Source of the DNA: an uncultured Christensenella sp.
GTDB lineage: Bacteria > Bacillota > Clostridia > Christensenellales > UBA3700
Assembly: GCA_949287655.1 (NCBI GenBank)
Contig: CASEHD010000010.1
Location: 1-64,000, forward strand
Reading direction: 5' to 3'
Length of the DNA stretch: 64,000 bases
Below the pieces are notes generated by a model, which saw nothing but the letters and a program-made list of their open reading frames with translations, searched no databases and was not told where the DNA came from. The first letter of the stretch is position 1, and every line of letters begins with the position of its first letter. Made by a program: the position numbers and the translations under genes. Positions 1-8,524 of this stretch are shown in pieces.

Positions 1-15
1 TTAGCTTGTTATCGC

Positions 16-92
16 TGGTCGGGGTGAAGAGATTCGAACTCCCGGCCCCATGGTCCCAAACCACGTGCGCTACCAAGCTGCGCTACACCCCG
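16..92 (-). tRNA. tRNA-Pro (anticodon TGG)
   Basis: The minus strand folds as a full cloverleaf. A 7 bp acceptor stem (CGGGGTG with CACCCCG) is followed by an encoded ACCA tail. The anticodon loop TTTGGGA gives anticodon TGG, which reads CCN proline codons. The T arm carries GTTCGAATC. It is transcribed alone from a promoter about 30 bases upstream. Confidence 0.97.
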
Positions 93-121
93 AAATTCGT
101 TTCCTTCCGTGCGACTGTTAC

Positions 122-151
122 AATATACAACATTATGCTTGATATTGTCAA
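122..151 (-). promoter_or_regulatory. Promoter of tRNA-Pro
   Basis: The minus strand has TTGACA (146-151), an 18 base spacer and TATATT (122-127). Transcription should start near 115, about 23 bases before the mature tRNA. An inverted repeat (191-199 with 223-231) lies between this promoter and the stop of ispH-rpsA; it has no T run on either strand. Confidence 0.75.
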
Positions 152-248
152 CGATTTTCAGGCAAATTTTTTATAGTTTTTTATTTTCTTGCGCGCTTTA
201 TAAAGCCCTGTTAAAACCTTACAAAGCGCGCGTAAAAACCGTTAAAAA

Positions 249-2573
249 TTACTCGTCTTTCTTATCTTCGTCAGCAGCGTCTTTTTTATCGTCTTCGCTG
301 GCAAAATTCATAAGATTGAACAGATCGCCGAGGGTAGCTCCCGCGCTTTCGGACTGCCAGGAAGTGGTCTCCTCTTCCTCAGCCGCCGCCTTCTTAGCGG
401 CTTTCTTGCGGGGCGCTGCGTTCGCAGGCTTTTCAAACTTCTTCGCATTGCGGGAAGCTCTCTTTTCCTTTGCTTCCTGATATTCCTCGTCCGATATCTC
501 AATGTCGTCCGCTTTCTTATCTTCCTCAGGCAGCAGCGCCTTAATGGAAAGAGTTATCTTGTTGTCGTTGAACTTGATGACCTGAGCGGTGACCTCGTCG
601 CCCTCTTTATAGAGGTCTGCGGGGTTCTTTACATAGCTTCTGGAAAGTTCTGACACCGGAACGAGACCGTCTACGTCTCTCTCGATAAGAACGAATATAC
701 CGTACGGGAAAACGCTTCTTACCTTGCCGGTAATAACGGAGCCTACGGGGTACTTTTCAGCCGCGAGCTCATAAGGCTTCTTTTGAAGCTGCTTGTATCC
801 GAGCGAAACTCTGTTGGTCTCTCTGTTAGCCTTGAGGATCACGAAGTCGTAGGACTTACCGATCTCAAGAACATCGCTGGGATGAGCAACGCTGTAATGT
901 GAAAGGTCCGCGATATGAGCGAGACAGTCGAAACCGTAAACGCTTACAAACGCGCCGAAATCGGTCAGTCTCTTGACCTTGCCGGTGACGATGGAACCGA
1001 CGGTAAGTTTGCTCCACAATTCATCTTCTTTCTTAGCCTTTTCCTCTTCGAGGATGACTCTCTGAGAAGCGACGATGGAACGTCCTCTCTTGATGGTTAT
1101 CTCTTTGGGCTGCTCCGCTACTTCTGCCGGAGCTTCCGCCGCTTTTTCAGCTGCCGCTTCGGTTGCTTCTGCTCCTTCAGCTACTGCGCCTTCTTCCTTG
1201 ACCTCTTCCTTAGCCTCTTCGGGCTTAACCGTTTTCTTCGGCTCAATCGCTCTCAGTCTCAGCGTCTTGCCGACGTACTTTTCAAGGTCGGTAACGTAAC
1301 CGATTCTGATCTGGGACGCGGGAACGAAGATCTTGTAGCTGCCCAGTTTGCCTTCGAGACCGCCTTTTACTACTCTGTCGATGGTGACTTTAAATTCGCC
1401 GCCGCGGATAGCTTCCTCAGCCTCTTTGTCTTCCTGGTTGCGCTTGTCAACCGCTTTCTTGGAGAAAGCGATGCTGTCGCCTGCTTTCTTGTTTTGCTTC
1501 TCGATAACCATTGCGGCTATTACATCGCCCGACTTGTAATTTTCAGGCTTATATTCTATACCGTCAAGCTCGGCGTCGGCTTTGTCGATAAAGCCGTCTT
1601 TCTTGCCGCCGAAACTGATGTTTATGCCTTCGTCGTTTGCACTGATTACTTTGCACTCTCTGAAAATCTTGCCTGATTTGATCTCCGTATTCTTCTTTTC
1701 GGACGCTTCAAACAGTTTACCGAATTCGTTTTCCTTATTGGTCTTTTGAGTGTCGTTCATTTGTTTTACTACCTCCTCGATCAACTCTTTCGGAGTTGAC
1801 GCCCCGGCTGTCACGCCGAGGATTTTAAAATTATGTTTATTTTCTATCACCGGCTGTAAGTCGGCAATATTTTCAATGAAATATGTGTATGCGCAATTTG
1901 CACGGGAAATCTCATAAAGTTTATTGGTATTCGAACTGGATCTGCTGCCTATTACCAACATTCCGTCGCACTTTTTGCTGAGCTCTTCCGTCTCTGATTG
2001 CCTATCTGTTGTAGTATAGCAAATAGTCCTGAATTTTTCAACTGTTTTACAGCGGTTTTCAATACTTTTTAATAAAATATCGTACTTCTTTTCACTGTAT
2101 GTCGTCTGCACGACGACGCAGGTCTTTTCATCGGCCGGCAGCTTATTTACGTCCTCTTCGCAGTCGACGATATAAGCGCTGTTTCCGCACCTGCCGTTGA
2201 TGCCGACGACCTCAGGATGATCGGCTGCGCCGATTATGACGACGTTGTACCCTTTGTCGCGGTATTTCGCGACCAGGTTGTGTATCTTCTTTACGAAAGG
2301 ACATGTGGCGTCTATATACGGGACGCCCCTTTTCTTCAGCTCGTTTTCCACCTCTTCGGATACTCCGTGAGAGCGTATTATCAACGTTCCGCCGTCATAG
2401 TCGTCTAAGCTTTCTATCGCCTTTATCCCTCTTTCGGCGAGTTTAGCGTTGACATACCCGTTATGGATCAACTCGCCCAGAGTACAGACTTTCCCTTTTG
2501 TTTCCATCGCGGTTCTTACCGCGTTGCTTACGCCGAAACAAAAGCCGGCGTTCTTAGCAACGATTATCCTCAT
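249..2573 (-). CDS. ispH: IspH–ribosomal protein S1 fusion
   Basis: A 774-residue fusion. Residues 1-270 are IspH, the 4Fe-4S enzyme that makes IPP and DMAPP from HMBPP in the last step of the MEP pathway. Its three cluster cysteines are C12, C91 and C185, and the HPEV motif is at 119-122. Residues 300-685 hold four S1 RNA-binding domains (about 300-372, 392-445, 525-597 and 610-682). An Ala/Glu-rich linker (about 450-492) separates the second and third. The tail is Lys/Ala-rich and then acidic. IspH-S1 fusions are typical of Clostridia. It is last in a cmk-plsC-plsC-ispH order, 10 bases after the preceding plsC. How the enzyme and RNA-binding roles are joined is not known from the sequence. 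Confidence 0.96.
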   Translation of the reverse strand: MRIIVAKNAGFCFGVSNAVRTAMETKGKVCTLGELIHNGYVNAKLAERGIKAIESLDDYDGGTLIIRSHGVSEEVENELKKRGVPYIDATCPFVKKIHNLVAKYRDKGYNVVIIGAADHPEVVGINGRCGNSAYIVDCEEDVNKLPADEKTCVVVQTTYSEKKYDILLKSIENRCKTVEKFRTICYTTTDRQSETEELSKKCDGMLVIGSRSSSNTNKLYEISRANCAYTYFIENIADLQPVIENKHNFKILGVTAGASTPKELIEEVVKQMNDTQKTNKENEFGKLFEASEKKNTEIKSGKIFRECKVISANDEGINISFGGKKDGFIDKADAELDGIEYKPENYKSGDVIAAMVIEKQNKKAGDSIAFSKKAVDKRNQEDKEAEEAIRGGEFKVTIDRVVKGGLEGKLGSYKIFVPASQIRIGYVTDLEKYVGKTLRLRAIEPKKTVKPEEAKEEVKEEGAVAEGAEATEAAAEKAAEAPAEVAEQPKEITIKRGRSIVASQRVILEEEKAKKEDELWSKLTVGSIVTGKVKRLTDFGAFVSVYGFDCLAHIADLSHYSVAHPSDVLEIGKSYDFVILKANRETNRVSLGYKQLQKKPYELAAEKYPVGSVITGKVRSVFPYGIFVLIERDVDGLVPVSELSRSYVKNPADLYKEGDEVTAQVIKFNDNKITLSIKALLPEEDKKADDIEISDEEYQEAKEKRASRNAKKFEKPANAAPRKKAAKKAAAEEEETTSWQSESAGATLGDLFNLMNFASEDDKKDAADEDKKDE

Positions 2574-2583
2574 ATTACCTCGT

Positions 2584-3309
2584 TCACGCGCCTGCCGCAG
2601 ATCTTGCGCGTTCGTATTTTTTCAGACTGCCGCCGTATCTTTCGACGATCTCGTCTATCTGCGCCCTCAATTCTTTCATCTTTGTGCGCAGCATATCGGT
2701 TATCTCTCTCCTGACGTCGTGTGCCTTTTCCCCGGCGTAGGCGCTGAGGTCTATCGGGTCGCCGACGATAAGCCTGTTTTTTCTGAATCCGAACGGTTTA
2801 AGAGGTCTGTAATACATCGTCGGCACGATAACGGAGCCGGACGCTATCGCTATTGCGGAAGTGCCGTCTTTAAACGGCAGCATATACTTGAAATTCGCGC
2901 CCTTATTGCATTTTCCTTCAGGAAAAATAAGCACCTTTCCGCCCGACTTGAGCTCTTTGAGTATCTTCTTTATCGCGCCGATATCCGACTCTCCGCGCCT
3001 GATCTTGACGGCGCGGCACAGCGCAGCCATGCCGTTTTCTATAAACCTGCTTTTAAGCGCCTCCGCCTTAACGACTATCCTGCCTTTGAAGTCGAACAGC
3101 CTGCTGTAGATCGCGTTGGCGTCTATCGCCGAATAATGATTGCATACGCAGACCACGTTGCCGCGATCCGGGAACTTTTCCTTGTAGTAGATCTTTGTCG
3201 GCCACCATACGACGCGCATAAGAAAACGCCCGAAAGCTCCAAGCACGCGATAAAAGATATTGGATTTCTTTTCGCCGTCTTTACGGCTGTTTTCAGATGA
3301 TTTGAACAT
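2584..3309 (-). CDS. plsC: 1-acyl-glycerol-3-phosphate acyltransferase, paralogue 1
   Basis: A 241-residue LPLAT-family protein, expected to acylate lysophosphatidic acid at the membrane in phospholipid synthesis. It has the catalytic HX4D motif in CNHYSAIDA. The acyl-acceptor block reads FPEGKCNKG instead of the usual FPEGTRS, so the Thr-Arg pair that normally contacts phosphate is altered. The block GDPIDLSAY is shared with the next gene, to which it is clearly related (both have VVWWPTKIYYKEKFPD-type N-termini). This points to a tandem duplication. A GGCGGTG-like ribosome site precedes the ATG. The changed block may mean a different acceptor or weaker activity; that is inference. Confidence 0.88.
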   Translation of the reverse strand: MFKSSENSRKDGEKKSNIFYRVLGAFGRFLMRVVWWPTKIYYKEKFPDRGNVVCVCNHYSAIDANAIYSRLFDFKGRIVVKAEALKSRFIENGMAALCRAVKIRRGESDIGAIKKILKELKSGGKVLIFPEGKCNKGANFKYMLPFKDGTSAIAIASGSVIVPTMYYRPLKPFGFRKNRLIVGDPIDLSAYAGEKAHDVRREITDMLRTKMKELRAQIDEIVERYGGSLKKYERARSAAGA

Positions 3310-3426
3310 TTTACACCGCCGCTGTTATGTATTCACTAGCTCTTTATGCCGCTTCTTCCGTAATGATCGTATCCTACCCTATACTTTTATCTGCGACGCC
3401 GCTCCCAAGCGTCGTGTAATATCCTC

Positions 3427-4239
3427 TTATTGTTTGTCCGTTTCGGTTGTCTTTGCAAACTTATCCTCTTCGTTTTCTGCTGCTTCCCGCTGCATTTTCT
3501 GCTCTGCGTCCGCGCGCTCTTTCTGCGCTTGCTCGTATTTTTTCAGATCGCCGCCGTAATTTTCCATAATGTCGTCTAGTTTTATCCTCAATTCGACCAT
3601 TCTGTCGAATACGAGCTGAGACGCTTCGTCCTTGACGTCGTGGATCTGCTTGCCGTAATACGCGCTGAGGTCTATCGGATCGCCGACGATAAGCCTGTTC
3701 TTTCTGAACCCGAAAGGTCTTAAAGGCTTGTAGTACAGCGTGGGCACGATGACCGACTTCGTTTTAATCGCTATCGTGACCGGACCATCCTTGAAAGGCA
3801 GCAATTCTTTGTAATTTTTACTCTTATTGCGCGTTCCCTCGGGGAAAATGAGTATCTTTCCGCCCGCGAGAAGCTCTTTCATCATCTCTTTTATCGCCTT
3901 TATGTCGGACTCGCCGCGTCGCACGCTTATCGCGTTGCAAAGTGCGGTCAGAAAATTCCCGACAAAGCTGTCGTCCATCGCTTCCGACTTTACGACTATC
4001 CTGCCCTTAAAGCCGAAAAGCTGGTGATATATCGCGCACGCATCCTCTATCGCATAGTGGTTGCATATACATATGACCGGCTTGTCGTCCGGAAATTTTT
4101 CCTTATAAAATATCCTGGTCGGCCACCAGACCACCGTCATCAGCCATCTGCCTATACCGCCGAGTATCCTGTAAAAAAGTCCCGGCTTTTTTCCTTTCTT
4201 TACGACGACAGCCGTATCGTTGTTAGTGTGTGTTGACAT
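3427..4239 (-). CDS. plsC: 1-acyl-glycerol-3-phosphate acyltransferase, paralogue 2
   Basis: A 270-residue LPLAT-family acyltransferase with the HX4D motif in CNHYAIEDA and an intact FPEGTRNKS acceptor block, so it is the likelier canonical PlsC of the pair. The C-terminus (about 230-270) is a charged Glu/Lys-rich tail missing from paralogue 1. The start codon lies inside the end of cmk (17 base overlap), a sign of translational coupling. A cmk-plsC-ispH/S1 order is widespread in Clostridia; the second copy is extra. Confidence 0.92.
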   Translation of the reverse strand: MSTHTNNDTAVVVKKGKKPGLFYRILGGIGRWLMTVVWWPTRIFYKEKFPDDKPVICICNHYAIEDACAIYHQLFGFKGRIVVKSEAMDDSFVGNFLTALCNAISVRRGESDIKAIKEMMKELLAGGKILIFPEGTRNKSKNYKELLPFKDGPVTIAIKTKSVIVPTLYYKPLRPFGFRKNRLIVGDPIDLSAYYGKQIHDVKDEASQLVFDRMVELRIKLDDIMENYGGDLKKYEQAQKERADAEQKMQREAAENEEDKFAKTTETDKQ

Positions 4240-4882
4240 ATCTCAAAATAACCTCTATTACCTCGTCTGTCGAAAGATTCGTACTGTCAATGAACACCGC
4301 GTCGTCTGTCTGAACGAGAGGCGCAAAATCCCTGTGCGTATCGTTGTAATCGCGGTCGTTAACGTCAGCGAGTATGGTTTCGTAAGAAATTTGAGAGCCT
4401 TTGGCTTTCAGCTCTTCGTATCTTCTTTTCGCTCTCTCTTCGGGGGTAGCGGTAAGGAAAAATTTGTATTTGCTGTCCGGAAGAACGAAACTGGTGATGT
4501 CCCTGCCGTCCAGAACGACGTCGTTTTTCTTCGCGATCGCCCTCTGCTGTTCAACAAGGAAAAGCCTGACTTCCTTTATTTTGGAAACGTCGGAAGCCAT
4601 TTTTGAAACGGCGTGTTCTCTTATCGCCGCGGATACGTCCTCTCCGTTAAGATATATCTTCTTTTCGTCGCCGTCTCCGCGGAATTCAATCTGAATTTCG
4701 TCGAGCAGCGGAATTACCTTTTCCCTGTCGTTTACGTCCACGCCTTTGCGCGAAACATAAAGGGCGACCGCGCGGTACATCGCGCCGGTATCGAGATATA
4801 TTATGCCCAGCTTTTTCGCGAGCATCTTGCTTATAGTGCTTTTTCCTGCGCCGGAAGGTCCGTCAATGGCGATATTAAGCAT
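4223..4882 (-). CDS. cmk: Cytidylate kinase
   Basis: A 219-residue kinase that phosphorylates CMP and dCMP with ATP. It has an N-terminal P-loop (GPSGAGKS, 8-15), the family signature YLDTGAMYRA, and DGRDITSFVLP in the nucleotide-binding region. Length is normal. A strong Shine-Dalgarno (GGAGG) precedes the ATG. A hairpin (4908-4916 with 4928-4935) lies in the upstream leader; its role is unknown. A perfect palindrome (ACGCCCGGGCGT) near 4990 may weakly terminate the gene before it. Confidence 0.96.
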   Translation of the reverse strand: MLNIAIDGPSGAGKSTISKMLAKKLGIIYLDTGAMYRAVALYVSRKGVDVNDREKVIPLLDEIQIEFRGDGDEKKIYLNGEDVSAAIREHAVSKMASDVSKIKEVRLFLVEQQRAIAKKNDVVLDGRDITSFVLPDSKYKFFLTATPEERAKRRYEELKAKGSQISYETILADVNDRDYNDTHRDFAPLVQTDDAVFIDSTNLSTDEVIEVILRYVNTH

Positions 4883-5024
4883 ACGCGCCTCCGATAAAAA
4901 ATTATGCGGCTTAAACCGTTATTATCAGTTTAGCCTATATTATAATAAATATCAAGTAAATTTTTTCTATAATACCGTACGAAAAGACGCCCGGGCGTAG
5001 CATAATCACATGCGTGTGGCAGTT

Positions 5025-6254
5025 TTAAAACGAGCGCACGACCGACATTGCCGTAGCGAAAGCGATCTGAAGGTTGAATCCTCCGGTCAGCGCGTCGACG
5101 TCGAGAAGCTCGCCGATAACGTAAAGACCTTTTACTTTTTTACTCGACATATCCTTCGGGCTTATCTCTTTCACGTCCACGCCGCCCTGCGTGATTATGC
5201 CGAATTCCATCCTGTCTTTTGATATGAGCTGAAAAGTCAGCTCTTTTGTCGCGCGCACTATGCCTAGCCTCTGCTTTGCGTTCAGCGCGCCCGCCTTGGT
5301 ATCTTCCGCTATACCCGCCTGTGCCAGTACTTTGGGAGCGAGAGATCTGGGCATAAGGTTGAAAAGCAAAGTCTTTACCGCGGCTTTCGGCGCGGCGGCT
5401 ATCTCCCTCTGTATGCGAGCGTCGAGCGTCGTTCCGTCAAGCGCGGGTTTAAGGTCGATAACAAGCGTCGAACCTTTGAAAAAAACGCCGTTTTTATCGC
5501 AATATCTGCCGATAATAGAAGACAACGACAGTATTATCGGACCGCTTACGCCGTTATGAGTGAACAGCATTTCGCCGAATTCCGAAGCGACGTTTTTACC
5601 GTCGACGACGACCGACGCGGTCACGTTTTTAAGCGAAAGCCCCTGCAATCCGTCCGTTCCTTCCGCGATAAGAGGAACGAGCGCCGGTGAAACGCAGCCG
5701 ACGTTATGCCCCAGATCTTTCGCAATTATATATCCGTCGCCGGTACTCCCGGTCGCGGGATAGGTCGCGCCGCCCGTCGCGAGAACGGCGATATCGCACG
5801 GATAACTACCCTTATCCGTCTTGACTGCGGCGACTTTGCCGTCCTTTACATCTACTGCGACCGCTCTTTCGTTAAAGCGAATATCGACGCCGTTTGAAAG
5901 GACGTATCTTTCAAGCGCTTTTACTATATCGTTTGATTTATCGGATGCCGGAAAGACCCTGTTTCCTCTCTCGACTTTCAGTTTTACGCCCAGAGACGAA
6001 AAGAAATTCATACAGTCGGAAGGAGTAAAGCCGCAAATCGCCGAATTCAAAAATTTGGGATTGCCGATAACGTTTTCGAGAAAGGCTCGCGGGTCGCAGT
6101 CGTTGGTCAGATTGCACCTGCCTTTTCCTGTAATAAAAAGTTTTTTGCCGACTTTGTCGTTCTTTTCGATAAGCAGGACGTCGTGTCCCTTTTCCGCCAG
6201 TCCGCCCGCGCAAACGAGACCCGCGGCGCCCGCGCCTATAACCGCCGCCCTCAC
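5025..6254 (-). CDS. HI0933/YhiN-family FAD-dependent oxidoreductase
   Basis: A 409-residue flavoprotein. The N-terminal Rossmann motif GAGAAGLVCAGGLA (about 7-20) binds FAD, followed by GKKLFITGKGRCNLTND, the signature of the HI0933 family (often labelled aminoacetone oxidase-like or NAD(P)/FAD-dependent oxidoreductase). The C-terminus (GELLDVDALTGGFNLQIAFATG-like region) is the second FAD site. The physiological substrate is not established. It overlaps surE by 4 bases (ATGA) and lies upstream of cmk, its usual Clostridial neighbour. Confidence 0.93.
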   Translation of the reverse strand: MRAAVIGAGAAGLVCAGGLAEKGHDVLLIEKNDKVGKKLFITGKGRCNLTNDCDPRAFLENVIGNPKFLNSAICGFTPSDCMNFFSSLGVKLKVERGNRVFPASDKSNDIVKALERYVLSNGVDIRFNERAVAVDVKDGKVAAVKTDKGSYPCDIAVLATGGATYPATGSTGDGYIIAKDLGHNVGCVSPALVPLIAEGTDGLQGLSLKNVTASVVVDGKNVASEFGEMLFTHNGVSGPIILSLSSIIGRYCDKNGVFFKGSTLVIDLKPALDGTTLDARIQREIAAAPKAAVKTLLFNLMPRSLAPKVLAQAGIAEDTKAGALNAKQRLGIVRATKELTFQLISKDRMEFGIITQGGVDVKEISPKDMSSKKVKGLYVIGELLDVDALTGGFNLQIAFATAMSVVRSF

Positions 6255-6994
6255 AGTCTTATGTCCTTTACCGCGTTATACAGCGCGGTATCGTTGAAAT
6301 TGAGTTTGACCGGCGATATCGAAGCGTAACCGCGGCCGTTCAGCACGACGTCGGTGTCCGCGTCGTTTGCGTCGTCTCCTACGGGATAGCCTGTGATGAA
6401 ATATCCGCTTCCAGGCACGTACTGATATTCGTCGTGATACTTTCTGTCGCCCGTTGTCGCAAATCTTATCCCTTTAAGCTCAGGCGGCGCGCACGGGAAA
6501 TTAATATTGAATATCGTGTTCTTATCGGTAGGCAGAAGACCTATCAGAAATTCGAGATTTTTCGCTACGAAATCGGCGACATAGGTATAGTCGTTGTCCT
6601 TGCAGTCGTAAGAAACGGCGATGCCGTAGACTTCGTGCATGCACGCTTCGAGCGCGGCGTTGACCGTGCCCGAATACGCGATATCCGTGCCGATGTTGCA
6701 GGTATTGTTTATGCCGCTTATCACAACGTCGGGCTTGTCTCCCCTCATTATCGTGTCTATGCCGAACTTGGTGCAGTCTGACGGCGTACCATTCAGAATG
6801 TAGCTCTCAAAGTCCTCCGACACAGCCATCTGCATATAATTCAGCGCGCTGTGAAAGGTAAGGCTGCGGCTGCTTCCGCTCCTTTCGGAGTCAGGCGCGA
6901 TAACAGTCACGCTGTGTTCGTCCGAAAGGCGTTTCGCGAGAGTCAGCAAGCCTTTCGCATAAAGTCCGTCGTCGTTTACGAGTAAAATTTTCAT
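6251..6994 (-). CDS. surE: 5'/3'-nucleotidase SurE
   Basis: A 247-residue SurE phosphatase that dephosphorylates nucleoside 5'- or 3'-monophosphates. The metal site is visible in VNDDG (residues 6-10), the PDSERSGSSRS loop, and SGINNTCNIGTDIAYSGTV, where the Asn and Ser-Gly-Thr residues shape the active site. It heads a surE-flavoprotein unit just after the oad-type operon terminator. No Shine-Dalgarno is present: the -10 box ends 7 bases before the ATG, so the transcript is predicted to be leaderless. Confidence 0.94.
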   Translation of the reverse strand: MKILLVNDDGLYAKGLLTLAKRLSDEHSVTVIAPDSERSGSSRSLTFHSALNYMQMAVSEDFESYILNGTPSDCTKFGIDTIMRGDKPDVVISGINNTCNIGTDIAYSGTVNAALEACMHEVYGIAVSYDCKDNDYTYVADFVAKNLEFLIGLLPTDKNTIFNINFPCAPPELKGIRFATTGDRKYHDEYQYVPGSGYFITGYPVGDDANDADTDVVLNGRGYASISPVKLNFNDTALYNAVKDIRL

Positions 6995-7001
6995 AGCTAT
7001 A

Positions 7002-7030
7002 TTATTACACGAAACCGCGCTTTTTGTAAA
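7002..7030 (-). promoter_or_regulatory. surE promoter, predicted leaderless
   Basis: On the minus strand TTTACA (7025-7030) is followed by a 17 base spacer and TAATAA (7002-7007). Only 7 bases separate the -10 box from the surE ATG, which places the expected +1 at or next to the A of the ATG. No ribosome binding site fits between them. Confidence 0.65.
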
Positions 7031-7055
7031 CAGATATTCAACTGTAAAAGCGCAT

Positions 7056-7085
7056 AAAAAACCGCCGCGTCATTACGGCGCGGCG
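7056..7085 (-). terminator. Terminator after the carboxyltransferase/sodium-pump operon
   Basis: A 7 bp GC stem (CGCCGCG with CGCGGCG), 9 base loop, followed on the minus strand by GTTTTTT. It lies 24 bases after the oadA stop. Confidence 0.9.
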
Positions 7086-7108
7086 ATCGTTTCCGACTTG
7101 TAAGGTCA

Positions 7109-8500
7109 TCAGACGGGCTGAATACCGTTGACGGTATCGCCGATCTCGCTGTCGACCTTGTATTTGTTCGCCTGGCGATACTTGAAGAAATTGATCGCGA
7201 CCTGCGGGAACAGCGCGTAGGACAACACGTCTTCGTCCTGCTCGATATATTCCTTGATCTCTTCGCGGTAGCTGGCAAGCTCCGGCTTGATGAGGTCTGC
7301 GGGACGGCAGGTGATCGGCTTTTCGTCACCGAGGACTTTCTTGACGATCTCAGGATTCGGAGCTGCGGGAAGTCTGCCGTACTTTCCTCTCAATACGTCC
7401 TTAGTCTCAGCGGATACCATCTTGTATCTCTCTCCGCTTATAACGTTGAACACCGCCTGAGTGCCGACGATCTGACTTGTAGGAGTGACGAGCGGCGGAT
7501 AGCCCAGGTCTTTTCTGACGTTGGGAACTTCTGCGAGCACTTCGTCGTATTTGTCCATAGCGCCCAGTTTCTTGAGCTGTCCGACGAGGTTTGAGAGCAT
7601 GCCGCCCGGTACCTGATAGATAAGCGCGCGGACGTCGGTCTTGAGCGACTTTTCTGTCAGCCAGCCGTCTTTTTTAAGTCTGTCGGCAACCTTATCGAAA
7701 TAGGAAGAAAGCTCGTTGAGTTCCTTGAGGTCGAGTCCGGTATCGTACGGAGTGCCCTGCAATACCGCGACCATAGGCTCGGTCGCAGGCTGTGAAGTAC
7801 CGTTTCCCATAGCAGACAGCGCGCAGTCGATGATGTCTACGCCCGCTTCTATCGCTTTGAGGTAGGTCAGATTGCCCGTGCCCGAAGTCTGGTGAGTGTG
7901 CAGATGTACGGGAACCTTGACGACCTTCTTGATACCCTTGACGAGATCGTACGCGGTGTAAGGCAGAAGAATGCCCGCCATATCCTTAATGCAGATAATG
8001 TCCGCGCCCATGTCTTCAAGCTCTTTGGCGAGTTTGATGAAATACTCGTTGGTGTGGACGGGGCTGGTCGTGTACGATATCGTAGCTTCGCAGATACCGC
8101 CGTACTTTTTACAGCTGTCCATAGCCTGCTTCATGTTTCTGGTATCGTTCAGCGCGTCGAAAATTCTGATTATGTCGATGCCGTTTTTAATAGACATCTT
8201 TACGAATTCGTCGACGACGTCGTCCGCGTAATGCTTGTAACCGAGGATATTCTGTCCTCTTAAAAGCATCTGCAGCTTAGTGTTGGGCATCGCTTTTTTA
8301 AGCTGACGAAGCCTCTCCCACGGATCTTCGTTGAGGAATCTGAGACAGGAGTCGAACGTAGCGCCGCCCCAGCACTCTATCGAATAATATCCGACCTTGT
8401 CCAGTTTGGACGCGACGGGAAGCATCTCGTCCAGACGCATACGGGTCGCAGCCTGCGACTGGTGCGCGTCTCTGAGTATAGTTTCTGTTATTTTAACCAT
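7109..8500 (-). CDS. oadA: Oxaloacetate decarboxylase alpha / 5S-type carboxyltransferase
   Basis: A 463-residue protein with a TIM-barrel carboxyltransferase domain (about 1-290) and a conserved carboxylase domain. The N-terminus ETILRDAHQSQAATRMR is the HMGL-like active-site signature, followed by ECWGGATFDSCLRF and a metal-binding HLHTHQTSGTG. The family moves CO2 between oxaloacetate or pyruvate and biotin. The chain stops before any biotinyl domain; the carrier is a separate gene in the same operon (9917-10294). It could work as a decarboxylase alpha subunit, as pyruvate carboxylase subunit B, or like the 5S subunit of transcarboxylase. The company of OadB and OadG favours a decarboxylase/transcarboxylase role. 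Confidence 0.92.
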   Translation of the reverse strand: MVKITETILRDAHQSQAATRMRLDEMLPVASKLDKVGYYSIECWGGATFDSCLRFLNEDPWERLRQLKKAMPNTKLQMLLRGQNILGYKHYADDVVDEFVKMSIKNGIDIIRIFDALNDTRNMKQAMDSCKKYGGICEATISYTTSPVHTNEYFIKLAKELEDMGADIICIKDMAGILLPYTAYDLVKGIKKVVKVPVHLHTHQTSGTGNLTYLKAIEAGVDIIDCALSAMGNGTSQPATEPMVAVLQGTPYDTGLDLKELNELSSYFDKVADRLKKDGWLTEKSLKTDVRALIYQVPGGMLSNLVGQLKKLGAMDKYDEVLAEVPNVRKDLGYPPLVTPTSQIVGTQAVFNVISGERYKMVSAETKDVLRGKYGRLPAAPNPEIVKKVLGDEKPITCRPADLIKPELASYREEIKEYIEQDEDVLSYALFPQVAINFFKYRQANKYKVDSEIGDTVNGIQPV

Positions 8501-8524
8501 ATATTCTTACCTCGTAATTCAATC

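Noticed and set aside
191..231. Terminator after ispH-rpsA
   Set aside because: A 9 bp inverted repeat exists but has a 23 base loop and is followed by A-rich, not T-rich, sequence on the minus strand.
6997..7329. Extra minus-strand frame between oadA and surE
   Set aside because: It overlaps the 3' end of oadA, the terminator and the surE promoter, and reads as Ser/Arg low complexity.
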